Source: Endotrypanum monterogeii
Lineage: Eukaryota > Euglenozoa > Kinetoplastea > Trypanosomatida > Trypanosomatidae
DNA: 64,000 nucleotides
Reading direction: 5' to 3'
Assembly: GCA_000333855.2 (NCBI GenBank)
Contig: CM007342.1
Coordinates: 1-64,000, forward strand
Shown: one piece after another, positions 1 through 11,408 of the stretch
How the letters are laid out: each line of letters begins with the position of its first letter
How positions within the stretch are numbered: the first letter of the stretch is position 1
Position numbers and translations under genes: made by a program
Notes under the pieces: model-generated
Seen by the model: the letters and a program-made list of their open reading frames with translations, nothing else
Database searches by the model: none
Told to the model about the DNA's origin: nothing

Positions 1-712
1 GAAAAATTGCGTTTGTGTCGTAGTTGTGTTTCCCTTCTTTGTCGGGATAAAAGTTTAAATTTGTTACGTTTTTGCGTCGAGGCCGGCATAAACTCGACTT
101 AGCGTGATTACTTCATATACATGCATTCGGTGACGATAGTCAAGATGGGTGGAAAGTAGGAGTTCATACAAGATAAGGACAAATTATAGGAGTACATATT
201 TTTTGACTTGGGACCATATTTTCCGCATCCGAAATTATCGGGTCACCCGGACGGTCGCACGTCACGGGCCACCGGTCCACACCGGCCCGGGCACCATCAC
301 CGGGACCGGCTCCACCCCTCTCAAAATAACATTTATCCAGCCCAATCACGCCTTTAAACACGGCGTATATTTTTCTCGGATTTATTTCTTCACCTCCTTC
401 CTCCCGGGTCCGGGACCCCAGCCCCCACAACCCGGGGGGACCCAGGTGACACCCGGACCCTCCTCAGGGAAATTTTTTTCCCGAGGTCACAAAAAGTGGG
501 TTTCCAAGAAACACATATTCTTTCATAATTCACTCTCAATTATAGCAGAATGTCAATTCACGTATCGGTAAAATTTTCCAGACCCAGCCCCACCCTCCGA
601 CCCACCCTCATTTTTCCCCATTTTTTCTTTCAACACAAAGTCGGCCGATATCCCCTCCAGAAGGTCACGTGCCATTCGATTGCCTTAGTGTTTTCACACC
701 GCGCCAATTGAA
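1..712. other. GC-rich subtelomeric sequence outside the telomere array
   Basis: This stretch lies on the outer side of the CCCTAA array. Positions about 238-475 are very GC-rich, with recurrent CCGG, CCCGGG and ACCCGGACC-like words, unlike the AT-rich DNA inside. The open frames here (149-571 on +, 164-430 on -) are a by-product of the skewed composition and their translations resemble nothing I know. It could be telomere-associated repeat DNA or sequence from another chromosome end joined here. Confidence 0.5.
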
Positions 713-772
713 CCCTAACCCTAACCCTAACCCTAACCCTAACCCTAACCCTAACCCTAACCCTGACCCTGA
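713..772 (+). repeat. Telomeric repeat array, (CCCTAA)8 then (CCCTGA)2
   Basis: Eight perfect CCCTAA units fill 713-760, followed by two CCCTGA variants to 772. The motif is the complement of TTAGGG, the kinetoplastid telomere repeat. The C-rich strand reads left to right, as expected of a left chromosome end. The array is not terminal in the window: 712 bases of other sequence lie outside it. Confidence 0.9.
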
Positions 773-3207
773 CTAACAATGGAGGCCCTGACACCACCCG
801 TAACAGTGCCTGGGGCATGTCGCAAACCCAAAGGCACACCGCAATATTCGACCCCCAGCCCATGGGGGTCACCATAGGCGTTCCCATGGGTGCCGGTCCA
901 GGGGGTGCTGAGAGGAGTCCCCGACAAGGGGGTCCAGAGGATGTTTTGGGGTCAACCTTTAAACGCCGCCCCACAGCCCGAACATACATCAAAGAACCCC
1001 TAGTAAACTATGCTAGCGCTATCTATTCAGGTTGGTGGGCTGTCGAACATCGGCTAAAAAGGAGTTGATTAGGAACATACCCCACGCAAAGATTACTTTA
1101 GAGTAAGAGGCACCTGGCAAAAAGTATCGAGAAAAGTGAGGGCTACCTGCTGCAGCGTGCGCCGTCGTAGCCAATAAAGGGTGAAGCCCATCCGCTGAAA
1201 CGTCACAAGTGCCAGTCGAAAATGCTAAGCTGAGAAAAAATATATAAACATATATATGAAATACTCAACGGGTTTGTTTATGTAGTTCACATTACGGTTT
1301 TGGTCCAAAGAGTTTACCTGTCACATAGGTGTGAGGTGAATCATGCAATGGATACACCCGGTAAAAAGGATGATTACAGAGGGACAGCGATATTTTGTGA
1401 AGACCACATAGCACAACAACCATCTTGCAGTCGGAAGCGACTCGCAAAGATCCATAGGGTATAGGTGCACTTGATCGAGGTGTGGTAGAACGTGACAAGC
1501 TGATTTCCTGCTTCAGTGAAACACATTGATCCCGTGAAGGTGATCGAGGCTACCCTCTCTCAAGATAACGTAGCGGGATGTTTTCATTATTTCTCATTTC
1601 AGTTCTTCAAAGAGAACCCCAGAAAAAGAGAAAATTGCAGTTAGACTGAAAAAGTGGAAGCTGGGCCTATAAGGGCCTCGTTTTTGAATAGATATATATA
1701 TGTAGTCGAAAAATGTGCTTATAACATATAGAACGAAACAATCACTAGCTTTTTACTAATAGGTGTCCTGGAAAGGGAAGAGGTGTCCGCTATCCTGCAA
1801 ACGTTACCTGGCAATTGCGGTGCTTGTTCTTGTTGGGGGACGTAGCTGCAACAAGGCGAACAAAACAAAATGTATCCGAACACTCCTCCACATCGCAACC
1901 ATTTTTTTTATCTTCAACAACGCTAGTTGATTTGGTGATAATCAAAGCGAAAGTCATAGGAATTATGAACAGGCTACCCAGGTATACTCCCCTTTAACCA
2001 ACTTTTGATCGGCTATTCTCGTTTACCCAGAGCGCCGAAAAACAAAAAAAACTAAACTAATGTGCATCCACTTTGTAGATTGTGGATAACAACCTCCGAA
2101 TGTGCATGTGGCCTTTAGGAAGACCGCTACAGCCGGGGATAATTGGAATGATCTGAGGACGAATGGAGGGAGTCAGAGGATCCCTAGTGCTGTCCGCAGG
2201 AAAAAAAAAAATGGGTAAAAAACACGTTTAGTGGAACACACAAAAGACAGTCTTTTGTAAGGTACAAGTCGCGAGCTTCAATATTGTTGTATCATAATGC
2301 AGGGTAACTAGGAGCAGTAGCTCCTGTTATTGTTCCGAAAAATGAATAAAAAAAAATGAAGCGGATCGATACGTCTCCTCGTCCGGTTCGCCACTCTAAA
2401 GGAAATGAGGGCACCCCTTTTAAAATTCATCGAGACCAGTGTTTGCAAATGGCAGACGCTCCATGAACTTTCGAGAACATGTTGCCCGTAAAAAGGAAGT
2501 AAAAAGGGGAAAAACAGAAGCGACCCATTGAATTTCATATACAAATGAAAAAGACAGGTATATATATATAGATATATATATATATATATATGTCTGGGTT
2601 TGGCGGTAGTGATGGTTTGAGAACAAACTGGTTAGTAGAGTCCCTGTAGCTAGTTTACTAGCGCACTGCTGATAATAGTTTGGTGGGTCGGGACAAAAAA
2701 AAAAAACAGTCCTTTACCTGAAAACAAAAAGACTGAGATTAGTATCCGCCTCGAGAACTGCAGCATACATGAGTATACATGTTTTTCTTCATGATGCATA
2801 TAGAGCAATTGACGGGAGGAATATCGCGACTGTTAAAGAAACTTTCTCGCTGATTACCTCAGAAGGCAGCACAGCTCTCACACATATTCCTTTGATAAAA
2901 AAATTACACCTAGGGGAGAAAGGGGGGGGGTGACTTGCGGGCAGCTGAAACAAATGCTACAGAATCTCCAGAGAAAGCTTTGCAGATGTTAAATGACTCA
3001 GTGAGCGGAGACTGCATCACACGGACAGAACAACAGAACACCAGAAAAGCCCATGAGAGAGGCTCGAAAGCGGCACTCCACTCGGCGCAATGATAATTAT
3101 TCATCAAATTCGCAACTACACTCACTGCTCCACCTCCACTAAGTGAACTTCGTTTGGACGCAGTGAGATAAAATACTTGAAGCCACAATACGGTAAATAA
3201 AGAACTA
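773..3207. other. Subtelomeric DNA without a supported gene
   Basis: Positions 773-960 are still GC-rich and contain two CCCATGGG palindromic words; after about 1000 the sequence is AT-rich with homopolymers. An imperfect TA tract lies at 2559-2591 and a G run near 2922. The longest frames are under 100 residues and their translations look non-coding. The right part probably supplies the 3' UTR and poly(A) region of the CLN3 gene. Confidence 0.6.
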
Positions 3208-5109
3208 CTAGCATCGATGGTCGTGTTGCAACATTGTGTTCGTGAAAATTAGATCGATCAATGTACCCACCGTTATGCCGACAGAGGCATACAGAGCGCC
3301 AATGTTCATGCCGATCTCGCGGCGCGTTGTCCACACTTCGTTGATCTGTTGACGAAAAGCATTAATTTCATGCTCCATTTGCTCTGTGACGCCTGGCTTC
3401 TCATGATGATAGAGACTCGTCTCAGTGTTGTGGCCTGGATTCTCCTCGCTGTCGCCGGAACGGTGTGCCCAGGCGGGGAGGGCTGGCTCTGAGTACTTGT
3501 CACGCGTACTCATGTCCACTTGAAGAGGGCTCCCATTCTTCTCAACCTCTCCCACTGCCTGGAACTTGTCCTCTAGGTACCTACTCATATGATCTTCCTC
3601 AGCCTTCTGCATCTCAGTACTTTTCTTCAGAATCAAGTAAAAAACATTCACGTACGAAGCACCGCCCAGTAGGCCAATGAAGACCATCCATCCATACAAA
3701 ACGAAAGACAAGGCAAACTGTTGACTTCTGTTCTCAGATTTGACGTAAAGCAACTTGGCCTGTAGGATCCAGCATATAGCGTTCATTATCTGGATGATCG
3801 ATATGACACCAACGTACGGAATCTTAATGATGAGCAACGAACTGCGTGAGAGGAGAACACCAATCTGGTAGCAGAACTGAGTTATCTCGTAATAGTTTGT
3901 CACCCAGAAACTCTCTTTCCAGTCTTTTTGACAGTAGAAGCTGAAAGGCGCCATGAGCTGCGCAGCGTACTCCGCAACGTACACAACGGCGAGGTTGAGA
4001 AAAAACCACAGCATCGCACTGTGCATAAGCTTAACATCAGCTCGATTTTCGAGCCACCAACGTCGCAAATCTCCCAAGAGAAAATCGAAGGGTGAACAAG
4101 AGTAGCTCGCGTCCTCATTATTTTCCTCATTGCTACCTGTGTTCCACTTAGGCTGGCGTGTCAGTGGCGTGCGCTTCCATGGAAGCCCGAAAAGGTTCAT
4201 CACCATTTTAGTCTCGTAGCTGTTTGATACACTCACAACATCCACGCGGGCGAGTGTCTTCTCACGCTGCATAGAAACCTTTGCCTCTTCGTCGCCCTCC
4301 AGAAAATGTAAGACGACATCCTTTGTCTTCCCATTGGCAAGTGTTGCCACAAGCACTTTCTGTGGTGAGACCATGCCGACTGTGAAGGAGAGCCAGTAGA
4401 TGACGCAAAACGGAAGGGATATTAGAAAGATTGCCTCATTCGACAACTTCGCAGCTCTTAAACCCAATAAGAAAAGTGATGCGGCAACACCAGAAATCCC
4501 CGTACCGCTGCTCCATGCTCCCACCAAGGAATTTGGGTAGCGCTGGAGGAAGGTGAGCACCACGCTCTCACCATAGCTTGAAGCAGTGCCAAGGAGAACA
4601 ACACCTATAAGCATCACCACGAATGACAATGCGTTGCTATTATGTCCCAGCGGTGTCGCAAAGCTGACGAGGAGGATACCGAGAATAGAAGCAACGGACA
4701 TCAACGTGATGCGGACGTTATAGGAGATACGCGTAGCAATGAACATGTTCACTAGCCGCGCGAAGACGCCAAAGAAAATGTTGGCCCACGTGATGAGGGC
4801 AACAAGTTTCTTCAGACCGTACCCCTCAGCAAGGCTGGAAGCGGCCGTGATGATGAGACAGTAATGGAAATTGTTGATAAATCCAACAATCCACAGAAAA
4901 AAGCTGTTGCGAATGACCGGGTTACCAAACCACGACGAGAGAGCCTCCATCTTGCCCTGGTGCGTCACGGTGACACCAGCTGGAGAGTTCTTCGTAGTGT
5001 CACACTCCACAACGGCGCTGTTCCCCCCATTTTTGATGTCATCCTCGGGTGAACCGAAGCAAGGTTCAAACGTGGCTGGCCCATGTGTACTTTTGTGACG
5101 TTCAGACAT
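3208..5109 (-). CDS. CLN3: CLN3/battenin-family lysosomal membrane protein
   Basis: This 633-residue multi-spanning membrane protein matches the CLN3 (battenin) family. It has the N-terminal block RNSFFLWIVGFINNFHY, the family's 'R-N-x-x-x-L-W-x-x-G-x-x-N-N-F' pattern, and further on GESVVLTFLQRYP followed by SSGTGISG, the CLN3 'WSSGTG' signature. About ten hydrophobic segments are visible. Family members sit in lysosomal or vacuolar membranes and affect luminal pH and glycerophosphodiester or amino-acid export; that role is inferred here. Two long hydrophilic insertions, of roughly 115 and 110 residues, make it larger than human CLN3 (438 residues). The C terminus ends in a lone cysteine (HDHRC), not a CaaX box. 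The start is the ATG at 5107-5109; the frame stays open upstream without an ATG, and the first AG after a pyrimidine-rich stretch lies 7 bases before it. It is the gene nearest the telomere. Confidence 0.88.
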   Translation of the reverse strand: MSERHKSTHGPATFEPCFGSPEDDIKNGGNSAVVECDTTKNSPAGVTVTHQGKMEALSSWFGNPVIRNSFFLWIVGFINNFHYCLIITAASSLAEGYGLKKLVALITWANIFFGVFARLVNMFIATRISYNVRITLMSVASILGILLVSFATPLGHNSNALSFVVMLIGVVLLGTASSYGESVVLTFLQRYPNSLVGAWSSGTGISGVAASLFLLGLRAAKLSNEAIFLISLPFCVIYWLSFTVGMVSPQKVLVATLANGKTKDVVLHFLEGDEEAKVSMQREKTLARVDVVSVSNSYETKMVMNLFGLPWKRTPLTRQPKWNTGSNEENNEDASYSCSPFDFLLGDLRRWWLENRADVKLMHSAMLWFFLNLAVVYVAEYAAQLMAPFSFYCQKDWKESFWVTNYYEITQFCYQIGVLLSRSSLLIIKIPYVGVISIIQIMNAICWILQAKLLYVKSENRSQQFALSFVLYGWMVFIGLLGGASYVNVFYLILKKSTEMQKAEEDHMSRYLEDKFQAVGEVEKNGSPLQVDMSTRDKYSEPALPAWAHRSGDSEENPGHNTETSLYHHEKPGVTEQMEHEINAFRQQINEVWTTRREIGMNIGALYASVGITVGTLIDLIFTNTMLQHDHRC

Positions 5110-5116
5110 TGATAAC

Positions 5117-5118
5117 CT
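5117..5118 (-). promoter_or_regulatory. Predicted trans-splice acceptor of CLN3
   Basis: On the minus strand, a pyrimidine-rich stretch over about 5119-5165 runs up to this AG. It is the last AG before the ATG and would leave a 7-base 5' UTR beyond the spliced leader. It supports translation from 5109. Confidence 0.5.
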
Positions 5119-8100
5119 CGAGGTGGAAGGAGGTTTCAAGGGAAGCGAAAAGGCGGATGATGTCAAAGAGAAAAGACTTGCAACTAATGAAGGTGGTTAA
5201 TTTTTTGTTTTAATTCAAGCCCAATAGCGGATAGTGTGTGTGTATGATTTAGAAAGTCGAAAAAAAACTGTGACAAGAAGAGTGAAACCGAGTTTTTAGT
5301 TGTAAGGGAAAAGCGGCCGGAAGAAAAAAAAAAGAGGAAAACAGTGGGCTGTGCGTTTTTACAATGTCGTTTTTTTATTTTTTGGTGGTGAATAGAGTTG
5401 TTTCGAGGAGGCGCAAAAAAAAAAAAATCAATACGTACCGTGCATGGCACAAAGCACGTGCCGCGTTCCCCTGCCTCAGCTTATACAGTCAAATCTAACG
5501 AACAGTTTGTACATGTTCGCACGGTTTCGACCGCAGTCTTTTTGTTATCGACGCACAGAGCGGTGTGAAGCCACATCAATGCCGGAAACCATTACACGCG
5601 ATAGCTCGTGGTGTAGTCTAGGTTTTCCGCAAACGAAACGTTCTCGATGGGGAAAGGTTTTGAGCTGCCATTATTCCCACTCCATCTCACCACACAGGTT
5701 TTATGATTATTATTATTATGTTTTTTTTTTTTGGGGGGGGGTATGCAACTTTGTGGACATCTCTAGATATAAAATTGACCTTCCTCTGTTTTGTGGAGGC
5801 GATGCGATGTGGCGAGTTATACTAGTCAGTGACTAGCGTCCAAAGTACTCGCTTTCACACCTTGGGATCATATCTATTTGGCTACAATATCAGTATCTCA
5901 TGTGGCGTTTCTCACTGTGCTTGTTGTCAGTATTTTTACTCCTCCCAGGGTAAGAACACGCTGGGAGGCACAGGAAGAAAGGTTAGCAGGTTTTCGGACA
6001 CAAAGGTCGTCTCTTCTCTCAACATTTTGTTATTATTATTATTATTATTTTTTTTTTTTTGCGAGAGGCCAAGAAGACGCACAGTGGTGAAAATGTGGTG
6101 TCCTCAAAAGGGAAGGATGCTTGCCTAGGACATGAAAGGGTAACCTTTTCGCCTGCATCAGAAAGTGATTCATACCGTCATCAAAAGGAAGAATCCCTAT
6201 CAGAAAACGAAAACAGGCATTGGAAAAAGAAAATCTATAGGACAAAAGACTTCTAGTAGGCTAGAGAATTCAGTTGTCAAGCTCAGCAGTCTCGTGCGGA
6301 GCCACAGCCCTCAAAAACGGGCTGTTGTAGCGCCTCTTGCACTGCAGGAAATGGCGCCGATCGTCGCTCCCCACCAACCATCGGGTTTGTAACCTAAAAA
6401 CAGAGGCGTCCAAAGAGTCGCCTGAAAGTGTCAGAGTTTTTTTCTTTCTCGTTTTTTTTCACGTGAACCCGTTCCACCATCGCATTGCGCTGTTCTATTT
6501 TCACTCCTCTGGACCGTATAAACATTGTTGCCGCTAACACCCCATGTTCTTGATGCACTGGATCACATGAGCAGGGGTTGCAACTATCAGAATGCGATGC
6601 TCTAGCGATCGCTATTGATTTCTCTTAATCCCTTTGCTGTTGTACTCCACAATACTTCCACTAAGTGCACGCATGTCTCGGGGGCGGAGGGGGGGGGGGG
6701 CGGTCGAGGAGGCCGGGGTCTACCTTCTGCAGCGGCGCTGCGAAGAACCCTAGTTGCAGGAACCACCGATAATAAATCGTTGGTGATGGTATCACTTGAA
6801 GCGGAGCGACAGATGTTGCGCCGGCCAACACATTTTCACAAAAAAAACCTTCTTTCGGTGATCAAAAAAAAAAGAAAAAAAAAGCTTGGAATGGTTTACC
6901 AGTCTTCATCTCCAACTTGTGGAGTGTTGCAAAACGCTGGCACTCCAACAGCGTGGTGGTTGAAAAGTAAATGATCAAACTAGCATCTTCCACCTCTCCA
7001 TGTGTGTGTGAAGCGTTTTGTCGAGGTTTGGTTCAAAAGATGGAGCTTCTGTACAGAAAAAGAATAAAGCCTGCACACAAAAAAAAAAGGTTGGTCCCTT
7101 GTGAGGGTACAAAGGATTGTGAAGAGCAACACACTCGTGGACCATTTTATCAAGTAAACAGCAGGTGCTCACTCCACGCTACTTCGGGGAAGCAAAAGGA
7201 CCCGCTTATTCCGAAAACAAAAATGCAAGAAAGAGCAAAAAAAAAAAAGTTACCAGCACCGTTACATGGAAGCTCCCCTTTTCAGTACACGCACACACTT
7301 GTTGACCCGAGCTACCCTATCATGACCCGATAGGAAGCACGCGCTCGGTCACCAGATATTCGAGCATGCCACTGGGAGAGGTTAGGGTCCCTCTCCGTTT
7401 CCGATGCTTCATTCGGCGTCTCTGATGAAAAAACTGCCTTCGCCCGTGCCTATCTGAAAAGGATGAGGAGGAGAAGATTTCTGGGCCAGCACAAAGTACC
7501 GTGCTGACCGTGAAAAAAAAACATCCGCTCCTGCTGAGTGCAAATCCACAGGTAACAAACTACGCAAAGAAGAGACGCGTAACCAGCAGCCCACTGACTG
7601 GCTCCTAAGCCGTTGCTTTGTTAGTCGAAGGGAGCCGCGACATCGGATCTGCATAGAAGCGGATTCCATTTTAGGGTGCTGGGGCTGCAAAAAAAAAAAA
7701 CTGACATTGCTGATCTCCCTGTGATTTATGATTCTCCTTCGCTCAACCACAGAAAAAAAAGAAAACTGAAAGTAGTTGTGATGTACAAAGAGCAGCTGCC
7801 CTATCAACCAAAAGAGGTATTTGCAACTTTAAAAAAAAAAACGTTTTTTTTTGTTTACATATCTTCTCTTGGTAGGCCATGAGTGAATAACGTTAAGATT
7901 TATTTTTCTGTTTTTTTTGATGTCTTTGTATCCTTCAAGAAAGTCATTCAAAGACGGTGTTGGCAAACGAATCGAGTTCAAGTAAAGAGAGGACAGCACA
8001 ATTTCTTTTGCTGACCACGCTAGACCCATCTAAAGAGATACCATTAGTAACACTTGGTGTGTCTCCTAGACAAAACCGATTTTTTTCCCTGTAAGGCGTC

Positions 8101-8344
8101 TATAGTACGCCCTAACGTCATGTATTTTTCTTCGGCTGACAACAGCACCGGATTCTGAAAATACCCCGCTTCGCGCGAGCGCCCCGAAAAAGGGTTAGGG
8201 TGGATAAACTGTGTCGTCTTCTGGTTACGTGACCGCAAGACAGTGGAAAAATTGCTCTGTGTTCTCCCTTACGATGTCGGCTGAAACAGCCTCTTAGTCA
8301 TGCGGGTATGATTCGTTTTTTTTTTTTTGATATGCCGATTTGTT

Positions 8345-9334
8345 TTATTGCTTGAAAGTTGTCCTTAGTGCCTTTGCCTTTACTCTCCACAAATACGTGT
8401 AGAAAAAACGTGGAGTGGTGTAGTTACTCCTCTTACACGGTCCAACTTCCGGTTCCGCAAGAATGACCCCCGCGTCTACAGCAATCCACTCGGGGTTGAT
8501 GCCGCCATACATCAAACCATACGCCGTGGACCCTTTCCCTCGCATGTAGTGTCACACGAAGAAAATGATGAATCTATCTCGATATGTGCACCTCGTACCC
8601 ATTAAAAAAAATTCTTACAGCACTACGAAACCATGTACTCCACGTAGCGTCTTGAGCAAAGGAAGCGTGACAACAAGAAAGCAATAATCATGCTTAATGG
8701 GTGGCCAGACAGCCATGGATACATTTCTCGCGTTCCGGATGGCGCCAAGTCGCCCATCGACATACGATGGGGAGAGTAAAGAAAGAGAAACACTTCGCGA
8801 CGAAGAGTTGCTACCATGCTACAAAAAAGTTATGCAATAGATTGCGTCGGTTGAACAGATCGGTCGTCTGAGGAGGAGCAAAAAAAAATGAACGCGGCCA
8901 ACATGCTGCGTTTGAGTCGAGTCGCATCACGAGAGTTGTGTCGTAGCGCTTCAAAGTAAGATCTTCGAAAGAACATTTCCACGAAACCCTCTGGAGGACT
9001 CGATCGTTAACGCATGCTTTCCAGCGACCAGTAACCTTTTTTTTTCCGGCTCCATATGGAGAGCCTAAGCGACCGATTCTCATGACTGAAAAACATAGGC
9101 ACTGGTGGGATCATCACATATCGATCCGTCCTGGATAACAACACGAAATGAGGAGCGGCCCAAAAGGGCTGGCGCTCTCCACAGAGTTTCAGGCAGCAAG
9201 ACATAACACATCACGCTGCGAAAACATGTTGGTACGAATTCGGGTGAAATGTTTACTCTATAACCGCGTTTACCGTACATAAACGACTTTTGAGCAAATC
9301 GAACCAGTTTCGCCCTCCGCGTGTGAGAAAACAC
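8345..9334 (-). pseudogene. Possible decayed coding sequence (chained short frames)
   Basis: Four minus-strand open stretches follow each other in changing frames: 9334-9080, 9083-8811, 8817-8623 and 8545-8345. Successive ones overlap by a few bases (ATGA-type at 9080-9083). Their translations have mixed, protein-like composition rather than the F/S/P/L bias of the intergenic DNA. That fits a gene broken by several frameshifts, in the transcription direction and near a telomere, where decayed genes and retroelements are common. I recognise no domain, so chance open frames in GC-richer DNA remain a real alternative. Confidence 0.2.
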
Positions 9335-9670
9335 TCAGCTATGAAGGTGTTTCGCCGAGAGCCGAACTCAGGTGTGTGCGCTAGTCCAATGTAGGCAAAA
9401 GACGACCACCTATTTTACTGTCCGCAACTGCTGTGTAAGATATTCCCATCGGAAAGCACGTTCGACCGACACCACGTCACAAAGTCCCTCGAACACGAGC
9501 GAGGTGACCTACGGTAGATTCCTTTCCCATGAACTGCTTATCCAGTCAAGAGCAACTCGCCCCGAATGCACTGTGGGGTGGAGACGTCCCCAATCCATTG
9601 GAAGCAAGCACGAGCGGGGTTCACTGAAAGCAAACCTCGAAGAATCCCGCTTTCATCCCACTGAACACTG

Positions 9671-9687
9671 CCCCCCCCCCCCCCCCC
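9671..9687 (+). repeat. C17 homopolymer
   Basis: Seventeen consecutive C, the longest pure C or G run in the left half of the window. The minus strand is G17 and could form a G-quadruplex. Its length is likely variable between cells or poorly determined by sequencing. Confidence 0.85.
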
Positions 9688-10943
9688 TCTTGCGGCGTAC
9701 ACGCGTGGTGCTCGCTGTCAACTGACCGGGGTCGTCTACTTGCCTCGTTTGTCAGTGACTCACCCCCTTCGCTTCATCGGCTGCTTTGGTTGGATGTGAT
9801 ACGCAATGCAAGCCGTCCTGCGTGGCGCGGAAAAAGACGGCGCTGAGTCAGACGCCCTTGAAGCAGAGCAGGCGCCACGATAGAAATGTTTTTTATTTCT
9901 TCGGGGGGCAGTGGTTCTGCCGCGTGGAGTTTTTCTGGAGTCTTCGTATACGCAGGTCCCTTTCGCGGGGTCGACACCTGTGTTGGTTGACGTGGCTCTC
10001 ACGGTGCCACTGCGCCTGCCGCTGTGAAGGGCTCAGCTCCGCAAAGCACCGTGATCGATCACCCTCGTCACCGTTACACAGGACGATGTTTCATGTTGGC
10101 GCCCACGTCTGCGATGCACACTCTGTATACCAGAATTTCAAAGAACGCCAATGGTCATGACATATGGACATTGTCGCGGTGTGACGTTAACGTTTACAGA
10201 AAGACATGTACTCCGACAACGTTGTGTGCCGGGGCAAAAACAGTTCGTGTACCGTCTTGACCGAGGACAATGTATCATCTCCAGCTCTTGTGGAGTTTCC
10301 GGTTGCAAGTGATAGAAAGAAAAAGATATGAATACTGTGACAGCACATAAGCTTTCTTTTATTTTTTTTTTTTGATGAAAGGATTGCAAATCGCGTTGCT
10401 GTGAATAAAAGTAAGGCTGGCGATACTGATAGTCGACACCATGAGAACAAGCGCAGGGTGCGAATTATCCTGCAGCGGGGTCCGCACAGTTGTGATGACG
10501 ATAGTGCACCTTGGGTAAGGTGGAGGTTTGGCGTTCGACGATACCAGAAGATTGTATCAAGGAGACGTGTACTCCTGAAAAGCGAAGAGTTCATACACAG
10601 CATCTTCTTGCTCCTCTTTCCCTACAAAGGATCCGGCCACTCAGCGGCATCAGACAGTACTCTTCTTCTCTGCATCCCTAAACCAATGGCAATGGGAAGA
10701 AAAACAACGAGGAATACCCCACCACCTCCTTCGAGACAAATACCCCCCGGTTATCTTTCTGGGGTCGCAGATGAATGAAGAAAGCTGCTGGTATCTAGAC
10801 GATGTTTCTTTTAAATGTTCACCAACACCTTACATTACGCTCAATGCTAACGTGGAAAAGAAAGGTGGTGCAGTGAGACGGCAGGTCAGCGCCTGCATAG
10901 AACAACCCGCGAGGCAGAAGGGGATGGCGGCCAGTACATCACT

Positions 10944-11408
10944 TTAGTGGAGAGCTTCTGTGTATATCATTTCCTCAGTGCATGGAGGCATGCGTCCAGT
11001 TGCAAGCCTACGTGCTAAAGGGTCTTTGAAGGCCCCCGCCTCCACACCAGCTGCGGGTAGGTCACGCTGGTTTGGTGGCATTAGCAAATCTTCATTGACT
11101 CCTGCATGCTCCATAGGACTCTCACACCCCACCGCTAGACCGCGTTTGCGCGTCGGCTTGCTAACGTAGTGATCATAGAAGGATTTTGGTCCCTTGGAAA
11201 AACGATCGACACAGGCCTGTGTTTCACTATCATACTGCGCCTCGTTGATGGGCTGCATGAGATAATCACTATCAAGCGTTGTGCAGATACGATTATACGC
11301 GAGGAAGTTGGAAGCCGTCGGCGGGTTTTGAACATTGATGGTGACACCAACCTCCTTGCAGTCGAGGACGACCACTGCGGGTGCAGCAAATGGTTTTGAT
11401 TCGGTCAT
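10944..11408 (-). CDS. Small protein of unknown function
   Basis: This ATG-started frame encodes 154 residues. The composition is that of a real soluble protein: all residue classes are present, there is no hydrophobic segment, and it does not show the F/S/P bias of the intergenic DNA. It begins MTESKPFAAPAVVVLDCKEV and has a basic, Pro-rich middle (YVSKPTRKRG) and an acidic-hydrophobic end (EEMIYTEAL). I see no known motif. It is in line with the other genes, 634 bases downstream of the L11 gene, so it is probably a conserved kinetoplastid protein on the same transcript. Short Pro/Tyr/Asn-rich proteins of this kind include axonemal proteins, but nothing here proves that. Confidence 0.65.
   Translation of the reverse strand: MTESKPFAAPAVVVLDCKEVGVTINVQNPPTASNFLAYNRICTTLDSDYLMQPINEAQYDSETQACVDRFSKGPKSFYDHYVSKPTRKRGLAVGCESPMEHAGVNEDLLMPPNQRDLPAAGVEAGAFKDPLARRLATGRMPPCTEEMIYTEALH

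Larger units (their letters stand above)
5119..10943. other. 5.8 kb interval without a convincing gene
   Basis: No frame gives a recognisable protein. The DNA carries A/T and G/C runs on both strands: T and G tracts near 5720-5750, a TTA-type repeat and T run near 6028-6060, G12 at 6689-6700 and C17 at 9671-9687. GC content rises over about 8.4-10.7 kb, where overlapping minus-strand frames with coding-like composition occur (listed separately). This part of the unit may have lost a gene. Confidence 0.5.

Noticed and set aside
713..772. CRISPR-like direct repeats
   Set aside because: The units are tandem hexamers without spacers, which is the telomere repeat; CRISPR arrays are not expected in a eukaryote.
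9290..9345. tRNA-like boxes on the minus strand (TAGCTGAGTG and TGGTTCGATTT)
   Set aside because: The spacing between the boxes is too short and no acceptor or anticodon stem can be formed.
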